From NCBI GenBank assembly GCA_030765065.1, contig CM060978.1, positions 109,921,192 through 109,985,191 of the forward strand: a stretch of DNA of 64,000 bases, written 5' to 3'. Shown piece after piece: positions 45,338 to 57,000 of this stretch. Each line of letters opens with the position of its first letter. Within the stretch, counting starts at the first letter, position 1. The notes under the pieces are model-generated. The model searched no databases, had not been told where the DNA came from, and worked only from the letters and a program-made list of their open reading frames with translations. The DNA is from Deroplatys truncata. Its lineage: Eukaryota; Arthropoda; Insecta; Mantodea; Mantidae. The position numbers and the translations under genes are program-made.

Positions 45338-45625
45338 TCGTCCTCTGTGGTCTAGGCGTATCATGCTAGCCTCTAGCTTCCAAGATCGCGGGTTCAAACC
45401 CGGCGGAGGAGGATGAATTTTTTTTCTCATGTAAACATCCTTAGCATGGCTTCCTCTGGAAGGTTAGTAAAGTTGGTGGTTCCGTGTCGTAGTTTTATGG
45501 CACATAAAAGAACCTCAAACCTAATAAAGAGGCCTCTGAATAAAATTGCAATCTTTCACGTCCAATATAGAATGGGGTGTAAGGACCATAGTAGTTAAAG
45601 CGCGTCAATAAATAAAGCTCAATTT
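45338..45625 (+). repeat. SINE family A, full-length
   Basis: Head GTCGTCCTCTGTGGTCTAGG with B box in CGCGGGTTCAAACCCGGC; body CCTTAGCATGGCTTCC, GTGTCGTAGTTTTATGGCAC; ends AATAAAGCTCAATTT. Confidence 0.9.
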
Positions 45626-46514
45626 AATTTTTTGATTGAATTTCTAATTCATTTTGGCCAATAGAATTAGAGAAAACATTATGGAAATAGCCAATGATGA
45701 AAAGATACGAAAATCACACGCATAGAAAATGAGCTGGATTAAAACAGAAAAGGGAAATAGACTAAAAAATTATCTATGACGGGAGCGCAGTTTAGGACAT
45801 GTGAAAGATCATCACTTCATGTCGTTCTGTTGTAAGGTAAAGCTATGTGGCTCCACGTAAAAAGTGCACGCACTGAAATACGTGCTAAGCTTTCAAAGCA
45901 ATAAAATTGCCGATGTAATATTCACATGGAAACGGGTTAGGAGAGGGGAACTATACAACACCGAATTTAAATTGTAGACGGGATCGCGACTAAATGTCCT
46001 GTGTGACGGGAAATTGAAAGGACAACATTTTTGTGTGTATTATCACATAAAGGGGCAACGTGAAGGAGAAACTACATGTCGTATTCATCTCCTATCCTTG
46101 CCACCCTAGATGAGAGTCTTATACCTGACGAACATGCCTTATACATGCTCTATCCTGAGAGCCGAGAAAACACTACCTTTCCAAGAATTATTCCCTCACC
46201 TACAAATCACTCACCATAAAACGTTACCAAACGTCGCATACCGCTACAGACTTCTGGAATTGTGCGATTCGTTTGTCCAATTGTGTTTATGGATTCCATT
46301 CCATTAAATTGGGACAGATTTAGATCATACTGTAGTTACTGTCTGGCAGCTTAATTTACTGCTATATAATTAATTCCTTGCTGGACAACAGCCGGTGATC
46401 CCCCTAAAGCCAAAAAAGAAAAACAAAATCATATGGCGTTCTCTGCCAATCACAAATTCACCTACATCAGTTATAAACTATAATATTCATAAAAAATGAT
46501 TCACCTCTCCGCGT
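45626..46514. other. no gene seen
   Basis: AT-rich spacer; a 65-codon frame near 46.1 kb has no recognisable domain. Confidence 0.4.
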
Positions 46515-47685
46515 TAGTTATTCCCTACACATTTTAACCTTGGAATAATTTCGAACTAAGCATTAAGCGTGTATTTACATAAACATGCGGAAAGATTATG
46601 TTGAGCCCATGGTAGGACTTGGACTAGGAGGGTTAGGGGACTTAGCACCTCAACCTATGGAGATATTTTGTGCCTAGGCCCCTAACGCGGCGCCGCCGGG
46701 AGGAAGGTGTTAGGTGAGGAGAGACAGAGGGCGGTCGGACCAAAAGCCACGACACGGCAGAGGACAGGGTCCCTACTTTTTCCCCATTTCGGGGGACGAA
46801 ATGTCACATAGAGCGTCCTTTTCTCCTGCCATGCAACGCTGAGATTCACGCCGATACTTGCAACCCTGAAACAGTCAAGGTAAAGTGAAATGAGAATTGA
46901 TGTGAAATGGAAGGACAGAAAAATCGGGGAGTGTAATGAACTTTACCAGCATCCGGCTAGCGACCAGGGGAAACCCCCGAAAAAACCCATGAGTCAGGAA
47001 GGTCATTCGCGGGAGACGAATCCACGACTTCCCGAATGCGGGTCACAGACGTTACCTCCTTTCAGCCGCGTTAACTATACGCTATTGCGATGGAAAGAAA
47101 AAGAAATTATACCAAGCTTTTCCAACAGGTGACATACATAAGTTACTTACCTGTTGTACGTGTAAACAGGTAACATGGAATATTTCGAAAACACCTAACG
47201 CTATGAAAAGAAATATATGACACAATGTATTTTAATGCGTTCTACATTTTCTTGGGGTAAGTTTTTGCCTATTTCTTATGATTTTTCAATTATACAATAT
47301 TCAGTCATTATAAAAAGGATTTCTCAGTCACAGAAAATTCAAGATATGCATTTTATTAATCAACCAAATACCTTCCACATTTAATATTTTAATGAAAATT
47401 ATTGGAACCATTTGTTGGAAAATAAACAATGAAACTTTTTCCATGTAGAAGTTTGGGGTGGGGAGATTTTCTCGAAGAATCTTATTGATGCTGAACATCA
47501 ATAGCAAGTTTGGTATTTGTGTAACCACATGCTGCACACACACACACACACTCGCACTCGTACCTTTATCTAAACTTTTTTTCTTTTGGGTTCAGTTGAC
47601 CTCCAAATGTGTATTACCAGTGAAATGTTATCGAGTGTTCGGATACTTCCTCTATGTGCCACAAGTAGTGAAAGAATCCCCGTAG
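46515..47685 (+). repeat. family B repeat, diverged, split by a SINE
   Basis: Left part to about 46600 (CCTTGGAATAATTTCGAACT, ACATAAACATGCGGAAA). Right part from about 47086 (GCGATGGAAAGAAAAAGAAA, GGAATATTTCGAAAACACC, GTAGAAGTTTGGGGTGGGG, CTGCACACACACACACAC), ending near AAGTAGTGAAAGAATCC. Confidence 0.7.
46600..47085 (-). repeat. GC-rich tRNA-headed SINE, family S7, nested in family B
   Basis: In reverse it opens GTTAACGCGGCTGAAAGGAG with a B-box-like GTGGATTCGTCTCCC, then GGGTTTTTTCGGGGGTTTCC and TAGCCGGATGCTGG. It continues to the GGCGCCGCGTTAGGGGCC stretch and ends near 46600. About 485 bp, far GC-richer than its surroundings. Confidence 0.65.
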
Positions 47686-48524
47686 TACTTTGTTCTTTAG
47701 TACGGATCCTTTCATAAAACCATGCATTTCAGTAGTTCAAATTTTCCAGGTCTGGTCTGTTAGACCGTTCTTGGTGATACAGTGAAGCGGTATATTATAA
47801 TGTTAAATAGTTTATTTTTTGTGGGAGATATTTGTTGAAATCCTTTCAGGCATATGGAAAGATAATGTTCTGACGAGGCCTTCCCGTAATGACGAGCAAT
47901 CTCATTTCACAAAACAATATTGATTGTCTTTCTGACAATGATTGCGCCAGAACTAGCGGAAGGGGGTTGGTGCTCTAGGTCTGAACATGGAGAATAAAGG
48001 GGGGTCAGTCCTAGTAGAAATGGGCTTTACCTGCAGTATTAACTTTTGCGAACGGTCATACTATCTTCAATAATTTGTATTGCATAACCAAGTAATAATG
48101 TCACAGAACGCGCGCACACGCACACACACACTCTAATACATACATACTGTATGTGTATATAAGGGAAGATTATATATAACATGTCTGTTGATTATGTATT
48201 TGAATCTCTTATTTCAGAAACAGCATAAGTCAAAGAGCACCATGTTTTCGGGGGAGACAAAAAAACCCCATTGCATACAGGTCTTTGCAGGGATCACCAT
48301 GATAATTTTCTAACGAGTTTTGCACCACATGTGGGAATGATCTGGCATTGCATATAGACTAAAGAATATGTAAAAATTGTTCTTTCATTTTAATCAAAGT
48401 CATTGACTTATGTTGTTTTTTAAATAAAACCCTTTTCAGCCACTAGCTTTATCACTTTTTTCATCTACAAAAAATTACAGTTCTTTAAATACTTATTTGC
48501 AGAACATTATTGCTATACTCGTAT
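47686..48524. other. no gene seen; short CA repeat
   Basis: A short CA tract near 48116-48130; otherwise AT-rich without features. Confidence 0.4.
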
Positions 48525-48965
48525 CAAATGATACGCAAAAAGTATTAAATATTAAAAGAATTAATGGGTACTCAAAAATTAAACAAAATGATCTCTTTTC
48601 TAAGTCTGTATGATTAATTTCAGTCACAAGTTACCACCCGAATATCTCTGCATTGAATTGTGTAATAGATGATCCACAAAAAGTATTAAAAAACTTACAT
48701 GGGTACTTTCGAAACGGAAATAGAATGGTGTCTTACCAAAGTCTGTATGATTTATTTCAGTCACATGTTGACCACTTGAATCTCTCTTCATTGAATTGTG
48801 TAACAGCTGATTCACAAAAAGTATTAAATATTAACAAAATAATAATAATAATAATGCGTACTTTTAAAAAACTAAACAAAATGATCTCTTTCCAAAGTCT
48901 GTGTCATTTTCAGTCTTTTGTTGGCCACTTGAATATCTCTTCATTGAACTGTGTCACTTCTTCCT
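48525..48965 (+). repeat. three tandem units of about 140 bp upstream of the LINE
   Basis: CACAAAAAGTATTAAA (first copy CGCAAAAAG) starts at 48534, 48675 and 48813. Each unit also has AAGTCTGT, TTTCAGTC and a TTGAAxTGTGT segment. The array ends about 220 bp before the LINE start codon. Confidence 0.85.
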
Positions 48966-49185
48966 CTTGAAGCATATACTCCTTCAGTTTGAAAATATCT
49001 TCCAATGCTTTTCTTTATTGGAAGGCGCTCCTTTGGATATGGTGATGGCAACATTGTTATTAAATTACTTCTTATCCAAAAGTATGAAATTGTATGCCTC
49101 GAAGAAATACCTTGCAATGACAGCACCTTCAATACTTTTTCATTCGTAGAAAGTATTGGTTCATTATCTCTACCCACTTCTTAAA

Positions 49186-52116
49186 ATGTATAGTGAAAAC
49201 AACATTGATAACTCACAGAATGGACACAATATCATTACAGTAGTTTCTTGTCCATATTGCGGTTAACATCCATATAAGTAGAGCTCATCCAAATCAACAT
49301 CGCATAATATTGTAAATCGACATGCAAGCTGCAGTCAGAATATAACACAAGATGAACCTAAAATAAATTGCACTCAACCTCAAACAAATAACAAACTTAA
49401 CGAATATAGCAAACAACTACAAACTTGGAAAGAAATTTTTTCACTTGAGTTAGATAACGACAGCTTTCATAAAACAGCAAAACATTATTTTTCGTTTCTA
49501 TCAGATGCTATTGATATGCTACCAGGTCCTAAACATTCCGCGGCAAAATACTATGAGGCATGGAGAAACAAAAACTTTATACAAACACAGTGCTCGCATA
49601 AAACTTCAACTAATCCTGAAAGGGCGACTAAAAGAGAGAGATTAAAAAGAAAATCAAAATATAAATATGAAATAACATAATTTCACTACTATAATCAAAG
49701 AAGGAAAGCAATTCGAAATGTTTTTAATGAAAATAACATAACCTGTAAACTGAATAGTAACACAATACATGATTATTTTAAAAATATATTTTCAAACCAA
49801 ATGATCAAGTTCGACAGTAATATCCTCAGAAAATCAGTAATGTGGATTTAACAGAAATAAACGATACCTTTAATAGAACAATATCCAAAGAAGAAATAAA
49901 TAATGCAATGAGAAGTATATCGATTGACACGGCCAGCGGTCCTGACCACGTGTTGGTGAGAACAATTAAAAATGACCTGGCTTCAGAAATCATTGCAAAA
50001 ATAGCTACCAGAATGTTAGAATCTGGAATTATACCACCAACATTTCAAACAGCTAGATCTATCCTTATACATAAAGGAGGGGATCAGGCATCACTCTCAA
50101 ACTGGAGGCCAATAACAATCACCTCAGTTGTCAAAAGAGTTATTGAAAGAGCACTTGATCGTAGATTGCGTAATTATATATAACCTTAAGTCCTTATCAG
50201 CGAGGCTTTACACCATCTCCGGGAACTCACATCAACACTACCGTTCTCAATGCGGCTCTAAAATCTGCCAAATAAAGAAAAGACAACATTACTATAGTAT
50301 TTCTGGATATAAGAAAAGCCTTCGATAACATAGGTCATATACATCTTCACAAAACACTAGATTCCATTGGAGTTCCTAGCAAATTATCACGTTTAATTAT
50401 GAGTCTACAAGAAAATAACACCACAATATTTGAAATAATAGCACTAAAACAAATCAGATTGAAATAAAAAGAGGCGTATTACAGGGTTCACCTATATCCC
50501 CTATTATTTAAAATTTAGTAACTGATTTCATTGTGGAGGAGCTCAGTGAGCCATCCTTGTCTGAAGAATATGGTTACTCGTTGACCTCAAATTGTCAGAA
50601 TTTAACAAGTATGAGTTTCTTAGATGATACTGTGATCATTGGAAAATATTTGGAAGCAGAAAAGATTAACTAAATTTACAATGCAACGTTTTCAAGAAAT
50701 CGGCCTCACCATCAATACATCGAAATCTGTTTGTTTATCCATTAGAAATGGAAAATATTCTCCTAATAATATGATTATTTCTGAAGATAATGAAATTTAC
50801 TGCCAACACCCTGATGAGAAAATACGTTACCTAGACATCAACTTAAAAGATGAAATAATTGTTCACAGTCATCAAACATTAGAAAATTTACATAAAAAAG
50901 ATGAAACTTTAGAAAGTTCACCCCTTTTCCAAGCATACCATAAATTTATTATTCTAAACTCATCCATCTCAACAACATTAATTTATCCGTTTCAAGTTGT
51001 TCCAATGGAGAAAATTCCACAAACAATTTTAACTAATGCTGACAAAATCTTAAAATTCACTTTAAAAACATTCTACAGTTACCAGCGGACGTTCCAGACC
51101 ATATGGTATACACTGAAAGTAATGAAATGAATGGAATAAATTTAACAATTTTTTTGTTTAAGGAGTTAAAGGTTTAAGAAATAAAGGATAAATTTATTAT
51201 GGTTATTTAAAGGCCTTGGTCTATTCTGCGCCTCTTGGGAAATTCGACTCCAGCATATAAAGATCCGCAACGTTCTAAAATGCTTCAACGACCCACTTGT
51301 TAACACTGTAAGCGATTTTGATCAAGAAACTCAAAACTGTTTACGACTCCTCAGGATCATTCAAAACGACATCAGAGATCCTGCAAGTTTTCTCCCAGAT
51401 GCAAGGATTGTAAGGCGACATCTGAGAGAAAAAGAATTCCAACTTTGGAGCGAATTACCGCACAAAGGAAGAGAAGTTAAAATGTTCAGTGATTATACAC
51501 CTGCTAATAAATGGATCCGAGATCATCGCGGACTTTCTTGCTCTGAATGGAGAGATGCCATCAAAATGACTGCTGGAGCTATTGCTGTACGCTCCTTACC
51601 AGCTCGCCGTTGTGGCAGAGAGCACGAAACCCTTTCACACGTTCTGGGTGCTTGCTCATACGAAGAGCTGCGAAACAGCAGACATCACAAAATAAGAAGC
51701 GTGATTGTAGCAGGTATGAAGGAGAAGGGTTTTCAGGTCCACGAGGCGGTATATGGATTGTCCAACAGTGGTAGCAGCAGCGCATCGACATCATCGCCTA
51801 CAAGACATCATCTGAGAGAAACGGGTTAATCATCGATCATACTGTGCGCTTTGAATCCCACTGTCAACAGCCCAAAGAAGTATACGGAGGAAAAAAGGTC
51901 ATTTATGAACCCATTATCCCCTATTACAAGGATAAATACAATTTAAATAAAATCTCAGTCACAGTATTGATGATAGGAGCAGGAGGGACAATACCCAAAC
52001 ATCTACACAAGTTTTGGGTAGATTATGGCCTAGATAAACGCCTGCTTTATCAAATAGCAATCATGGCTATTAGAGGATCAATTCTCATCCTCAGAAATCA
52101 TTTATATTCAATATAA
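49186..52116 (+). pseudogene. R2-type LINE polyprotein, broken
   Basis: ATG at 49186 opens MYSENNIDNSQNGHNIITVV, leading to CPYCG (49249) and, after a frame change, NIHISRAHPNQHR, together a C2H2 finger. The N-terminal linker includes LELDNDSFHKTAKHYF. The RT begins near 49860 with ASGPDHVLVRTIKNDLASEI and SNWRPITITSVVKRVIERAL. It continues through FLDIRKAFDNIGHIHLHKTL, GVLQGSPISPII and a catalytic FLDDTVIIG (about 50617). The C-terminal box reads RRCGREHETLSHVLGAC (51605-51655); the first Cys of the usual pair is Ala. The endonuclease shows IIDHTVRFESHCQQPKEVYG and YEPIIPYYKDKY, ending LRNHLYSI at 52116. Several frame changes and stops make it non-functional, yet its order is complete (about 975 codons). 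Confidence 0.85.
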
Positions 52117-52366
52117 TATCGAAACACACTTTACAAATCATTGAAATTATTATATTTATATATATATGTTTATTTTAACTACATAATAGGATTATTTTAC
52201 ACTACTTTTCTGTACCAATTTAAATTTATTTGTATATCTATTTTAAGTTGATTTTCATTATTTTGATATGTTAACCATAAATCGCATTATTATCGTTAAT
52301 TTAAACTTAAATTGTTAATTGTATAGGTATACTTTGTCTTTGGTAGCCCTTAATTGAGGGAAGTGT

Positions 52367-52367
<1 letters not shown>

Positions 52368-52430
<63 letters not shown>
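52368..52430. repeat. AAT microsatellite, tail of the LINE
   Basis: About 21 AAT units immediately after the conserved 3' end AATTGAGGGAAGTGTTA. Confidence 0.95.
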
Positions 52431-52431
<1 letters not shown>

Positions 52432-52662
52432 CTGTGTAGTGCAAAAACCAGATAAGTCACTGAATTCTGTGGTATCTACATTAAATTATATTTTAAAACT
52501 CTTGTAATGCATGAATTATAAGCTAGGCTAATGTTATTTCTGTCTAAAACTATCAGACTGCCTACACAGAAGATGGCTTCAAATGTAATTCAAAACTGTA
52601 AAAAAGTGACTTATGTTGTTTCTGAAACAGGTGATTTATTTATTGTATTAAATTTTGATAAT

Positions 52663-52948
52663 TGAGTTTTATTTATGGACGCTCTTTAACTGCTGTGGTC
52701 CTTAGCGTCCCGTACTATATTGGGCGTGAAAGACCGGTAATTTAGCTCAGAGGTCTCTTTATCAGGCTTGAGGTTCTTTTGCGTTCCGTAAATCTACGAC
52801 ACGGGACCACCGGCTTTACTTCCCTTCCGAAGGAAGTCATGCCAACGATTTTAACGCCCGAAAAAATTCATCGCCATCCGCCAGTTTGAACCCGCGACCT
52901 TGGGAACTAGAAGCTATCACGGTACCACCAGTCCACGGAGGACGACGT
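52663..52948 (-). repeat. SINE family A, full-length
   Basis: In reverse: head GTCGTCCTCCGTGGACTGG with B box in GCGGGTTCAAACTGGCG, body with CCGGTGGTCCCGTGTCGTAG, end GTCCATAAATAAAACTCAAT. Confidence 0.9.
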
Positions 52949-53709
52949 ATTAAATTTTGCTCGAATAGAGTCGCAAGTGGACTGTCAACTCGAATTTATA
53001 CAGAAATTGAAATGTCACCGTCCTAACATATCCACAATTTATGGTTGACAAAAAACCTTAAACAGACTGTGTCCGTGTTAACAAAAAGAATTAGTCGAGA
53101 TAGCGTCTTTCGTAGAAATAAGTCAAAGAAAATTGTTGCCTCAGGTTACAAAGTGCTTATGACAAGATAATTTACTCATATGCTCGCTCTCCACATTTAA
53201 ATCCACTTAATTAACTTCTGTGAGAAATACTTATAGATAGCTCATTCAACAAATTCCCATATTCTCACAAATTAGAAGGTAACATACGGCGTGTGTTTTC
53301 CAATATTTCCGATACAGAAGCCCGTCGAGTGTTCAATAGAGGCGCAGAGGAGCATTCTTTCGAATATGTTTTATAACGTTAACACTTTCATAAAGTCTCG
53401 CAACTTTAGAGTTATCTACAATTATAGAGAACAAAAGGCGGAGCGGTCCGCTGTTACTTCATGCACGGACCACATAGCACTGCGGTGGTAGCAACAGGTT
53501 GCCAGTCGCGTTATTTAAGGAAAACTGTAACTGTTATTTAAGAGCAACGGTACTATTCAAGCACCGTTGTTCTTACTCATAAATTTTCGTTGTTTTTCAA
53601 GTTGAGGAGCTGTATTACAATCATAATTACTTATTGTTGTTAGTTATTTATTCCTATAATAGATAGGTATTCTTTTTGGAGGATTGAATTATTAATTGTG
53701 TAATAATCT
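52949..53709. other. spacer with small hairpins
   Basis: CAACGGT ... ACCGTTG (53543-53567) can fold. GCGGTCCG and CGGACC near 53440-53475 also pair. These may mark the edge of the Harbinger element that follows, but no terminal repeat is proven. Confidence 0.35.
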
Positions 53710-54010
53710 ATGTCAATGTGCACCCTTCTCGATCAATGTTTGGCTACCAGTTTCGATTTTATTGAAGGTATTAAGGACGAGAGAATGTACCTGGGTTGCA
53801 TAAATTGGAACACTGTAAACAGAAGCGAGCTTCTTGAAATGTATGGAGACAGGAAATTTGAAGAACGATTTCGGCGATCAAAGGATAGCAGGTGGTAGGT
53901 AGTACATGAAATGAGAGGTTTCAGTTTCCTACGAATCACAATCACTGTTTCATCCAGGAGGGTATTTCCAGCATCCACCAACAACGGGCTGCGTATTATC
54001 AGTAATGCCC
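53710..54010 (+). pseudogene. PIF/Harbinger transposase N-terminal fragment
   Basis: Reads RSELLEMYGDRKFEERFRRS, then after a stop VVHEMRGF and, in another frame, PTNHNHC. This matches the start of HARBI1-like transposases (a short acidic lead, an FRLSK-like step, then an L-hydrophobic-EI helix and an NxxLSP turn). The catalytic DDE domain is not present; the sequence passes into LINE 3' sequence by about 54020. In the intact family the enzyme cuts DNA at 3-bp targets with a Myb-like partner; neither partner nor terminal repeats are visible here. Confidence 0.5.
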
Positions 54011-54019
54011 TCCGCCGCC

Positions 54020-57000
54020 AGCCCTGGTGACGATCAACCGAAAGGGATCTACATCGTCTCCCCTACTATGCACTAACTACTCTAAATACAATCTACTAGA
54101 GCGGTGCAGGTGTTGGAGCTGATGTAGTGTGTCAAATACTATTTAAGCACTTTGGGGTTAGTGGATGAACATTACAAAAGACGTCCACTACCAAGGGACT
54201 AGTGTACAGAATGGAGCTAGGTACAGCACTTGGCAAGTAGCCCAGAACTGGACCTGGGGGTGAGTGGAGGAATACATGCACGTGCTATAGGATAGATTAT
54301 GGGAGCTTACCTGTTGGCGCTGCGTACACATGGACCGCTTAATGGTGTGGTATATCTCTTCTATGGCCGTGAGTTTGTGAGTTAGATGCGTGGTTTACCA
54401 AAGTTTGTCTGTTTGGGATGTGGGTGGCTCTTCTGCTGGTGTGCTTCTGCTATACCATATAGGGTGGGGATTTTTGAAACAGAGAACAAATATACAAGGT
54501 GTACTTCCTCGTGGGAGTGCGTTCCATCCTATTGTGGCGTTATATACATTTCAGTAGTAGTCGAGTGGCAGCTTAGCGGGTAGGTAGCTAGGTATCTAAG
54601 TTGCTGCTTCTTCTCTCTCCCCTACCATGGTTGGTCAGGGTTGCTGAGGATGAAGGAGGTTCTGTAAGTAGGTTTGGGTGTCCGGTTCTGCGATTGTTGC
54701 TTGGTGAGAGGTATCGTTCTGTCAAATAACATAAGGGGCTGTCTATGCTTGCAAAACTCGGTTGTGTATTTTCCTAGGTTTTTATTAATGGGTTATGGTA
54801 CTTTTAAGATTGTTGGTGCATCTTAAAGGCCAGTTTTTTATAAACTCCTCATTGGTGTGTAGTTTGTATTCACCATGAAAAGGTCTGCAGGGGCAACTTT
54901 GATTAAGTACACAATTATTCGAGGTACTTTGTTCTGAGGTCTGGAACGTGTTTATGTGTGAGAGAGCACAGTGCCCCAAAGCAGGTGACGCGTATGTCAT
55001 AAATGGTCGTATTAGTGTTTTGTAAAGTGTCAGGCTTAGCGTATGTTTAGAGCTGATTTTAGGTTTAGGAGTGGGTTAAGTCGGATTAGTTGCACGGTTT
55101 TGACGTGGCGTACAAACGTGATTCTCGTGTCTTAGATTACGCCGGGGTATTTTACAGTGTTGGTCCATTGCATAATTTCGTAAACAAATTGTATAGGCTG
55201 TAAATACTTTCGGTGTTTGGTTCTTTTGGTGAATACTAGCAGTTGTGATTTACTGGCGTTGATTTTAATGCGTCATTTTTAGCCATGTTTCCAGTGGTTG
55301 AGTGCGGTCTATAGCCTTGTGCGTACTACTTCCGGTTTCCATGGCTGAGCTGCGATTGCTGTATTGTCGGCGTAGATCAAGAGGGTGGTATTCGGTGTTT
55401 TGGGAATGTCGTTCATGTAGAGATTACAGAGGAGGGGCCCGACGAGGCTCCCTTGTGGACGACAGTCGTCCTACGCGGTGTAGCGGTTACCAAGTTAGTC
55501 TCCAATTCCCGAGGTCGCGGGTTCAAACCCGGCGGAGGGCGATGGATTTTTCGGGCGTAAAACTCCTTAGCATGGCTTCCTTCGGAAGGGGAGTAAAGCC
55601 GGTGGTCCCGTGTCGTAGATTTACGGAACGTAAAAGAACCTCAAGCCTGATAAAGAGGCATCTGAGCAAAATTACCGGTCTTTTACATCCAATATATAAT
55701 GGGACGCTAAGGACCACAGCAGTTAAAGAGCGTCCACAAGTAAAAGTCAATAATTTTTTGTGGGACGCCGCTTTGAGGGTCTTAGTTTCGGAGGTCATTT
55801 GCCTTACCATGATGGAGAACATGCAGCAGTTTAGATAGTGTGCGATTAGTTTTTTGCATGGTCCAGTTCGCTAAAGTCCAGTTGTTTCATCTGATACAGG
55901 AGTCCCGAGTAGTAGACGGAATCGAAGGCTCGTTGTACATCAAGAAATGATATCCCTGTGCTTTTGCGTGGGTTGTAGCCAGTGTGATGTATTCTATGCA
56001 TCTAGTGAGTTGCTGCGTTTAGATTGTCGGCTCGGAAACCTAATTGTTCATCGATTATGATGTTCTTCTTGATGATGTGTTGGTTTAACCTTTTTAGGAT
56101 TACTTTTTCCACTATTTGCTAGTGGTGTTGAGGAACTAATTGACCTGTAGCTTTGCGGGTCAGCTTTGTTTTTTCCTGGATTAGCAAACATGAGAACGCT
56201 TACGTGCTTCCACTTGTTCGGAAAGTACCCTTGCTGGAGGCAGTAGCTACATATTTCCGCAAGCAGCGCGAGGGCAGTCGTGGTTAGCTTTTTGAGGACC
56301 AAGTTTGGTATCTGATCTTACCCTGATGCTTTGAGTTCATTCAGGTGTGAGATCGATTGAAGTTCAGAGAGGTGTTTTTTTTACTGTGCTGTGGGTTATG
56401 GAATTAGGATGTTGCGTGTTTGTTGGTCAAATGGGTCTTTATTCGGTGAACATGCTTTTTCCAGTGCATTGGCCAGTGCTTCTGCCTGCGCTTTTGGAGT
56501 TTCCGCTTTATGGAGAGGGTCGGCAGGGTTGTGCAATAGGGGTATAGTGAACGGTTCTCGAGGATCTTTTGGTCAGCTACCAAATTTGGCGTGACCTGAC
56601 TGTAGGTTCACCATGGTGTGGTCCCTTTGCTGCTGTATTTGCTCGTATGTTTTGGTTTTTAGCTGATTGTTGAGCATTTCCATATTTACCCTGAACTCCA
56701 AGTTTCTGTTTTTTTGCCACTTCCGCCTAAGGTAATCCCGCTCATGTATTAGCACCAGTATGTCTGGGGAGTGGCAGACCTCATGTCTGGGTTTTGGTTT
56801 CACTGGTACTGCAGCAGCAATGGCTGCTTGTGGTGTCTTTTCGAGAGTATAGGCTGCCGTCTCTACGTCTGCATCAGATTTAAGCATATAGTTCGGTGGC
56901 AGGTTACTGTCGAATTTTAGCTGGAAAAGTTCCCAGTTCGCCCGAATGTAGTTCCGTTGTATTGGCGGTGGAATGAGGGTGGGAGGTTTTCTATGTTTAA

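Larger units (their letters stand above)
49186..52435 (+). mobile_element. R2-superclade LINE (restriction-like endonuclease type), near full-length
   Basis: One long reading sequence with the order N-terminal C2H2 finger, reverse transcriptase, Cys-His box, restriction-like endonuclease, then a 3' untranslated region of about 250 bp and an AAT tail (52368-52430). A 3'-only sister copy sits at 7206-7412. The tandem units at 48525-48965 may be its promoter region, which would put the element start there. No 28S rDNA surrounds it, so this is a dispersed member and not a site-specific R2. Confidence 0.85.

Noticed and set aside
49842-52116. Site-specific 28S rDNA R2 insertion
   Set aside because: Neither side resembles 28S rDNA. 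Protein order fits the R2 superclade, but the insertion is dispersed.
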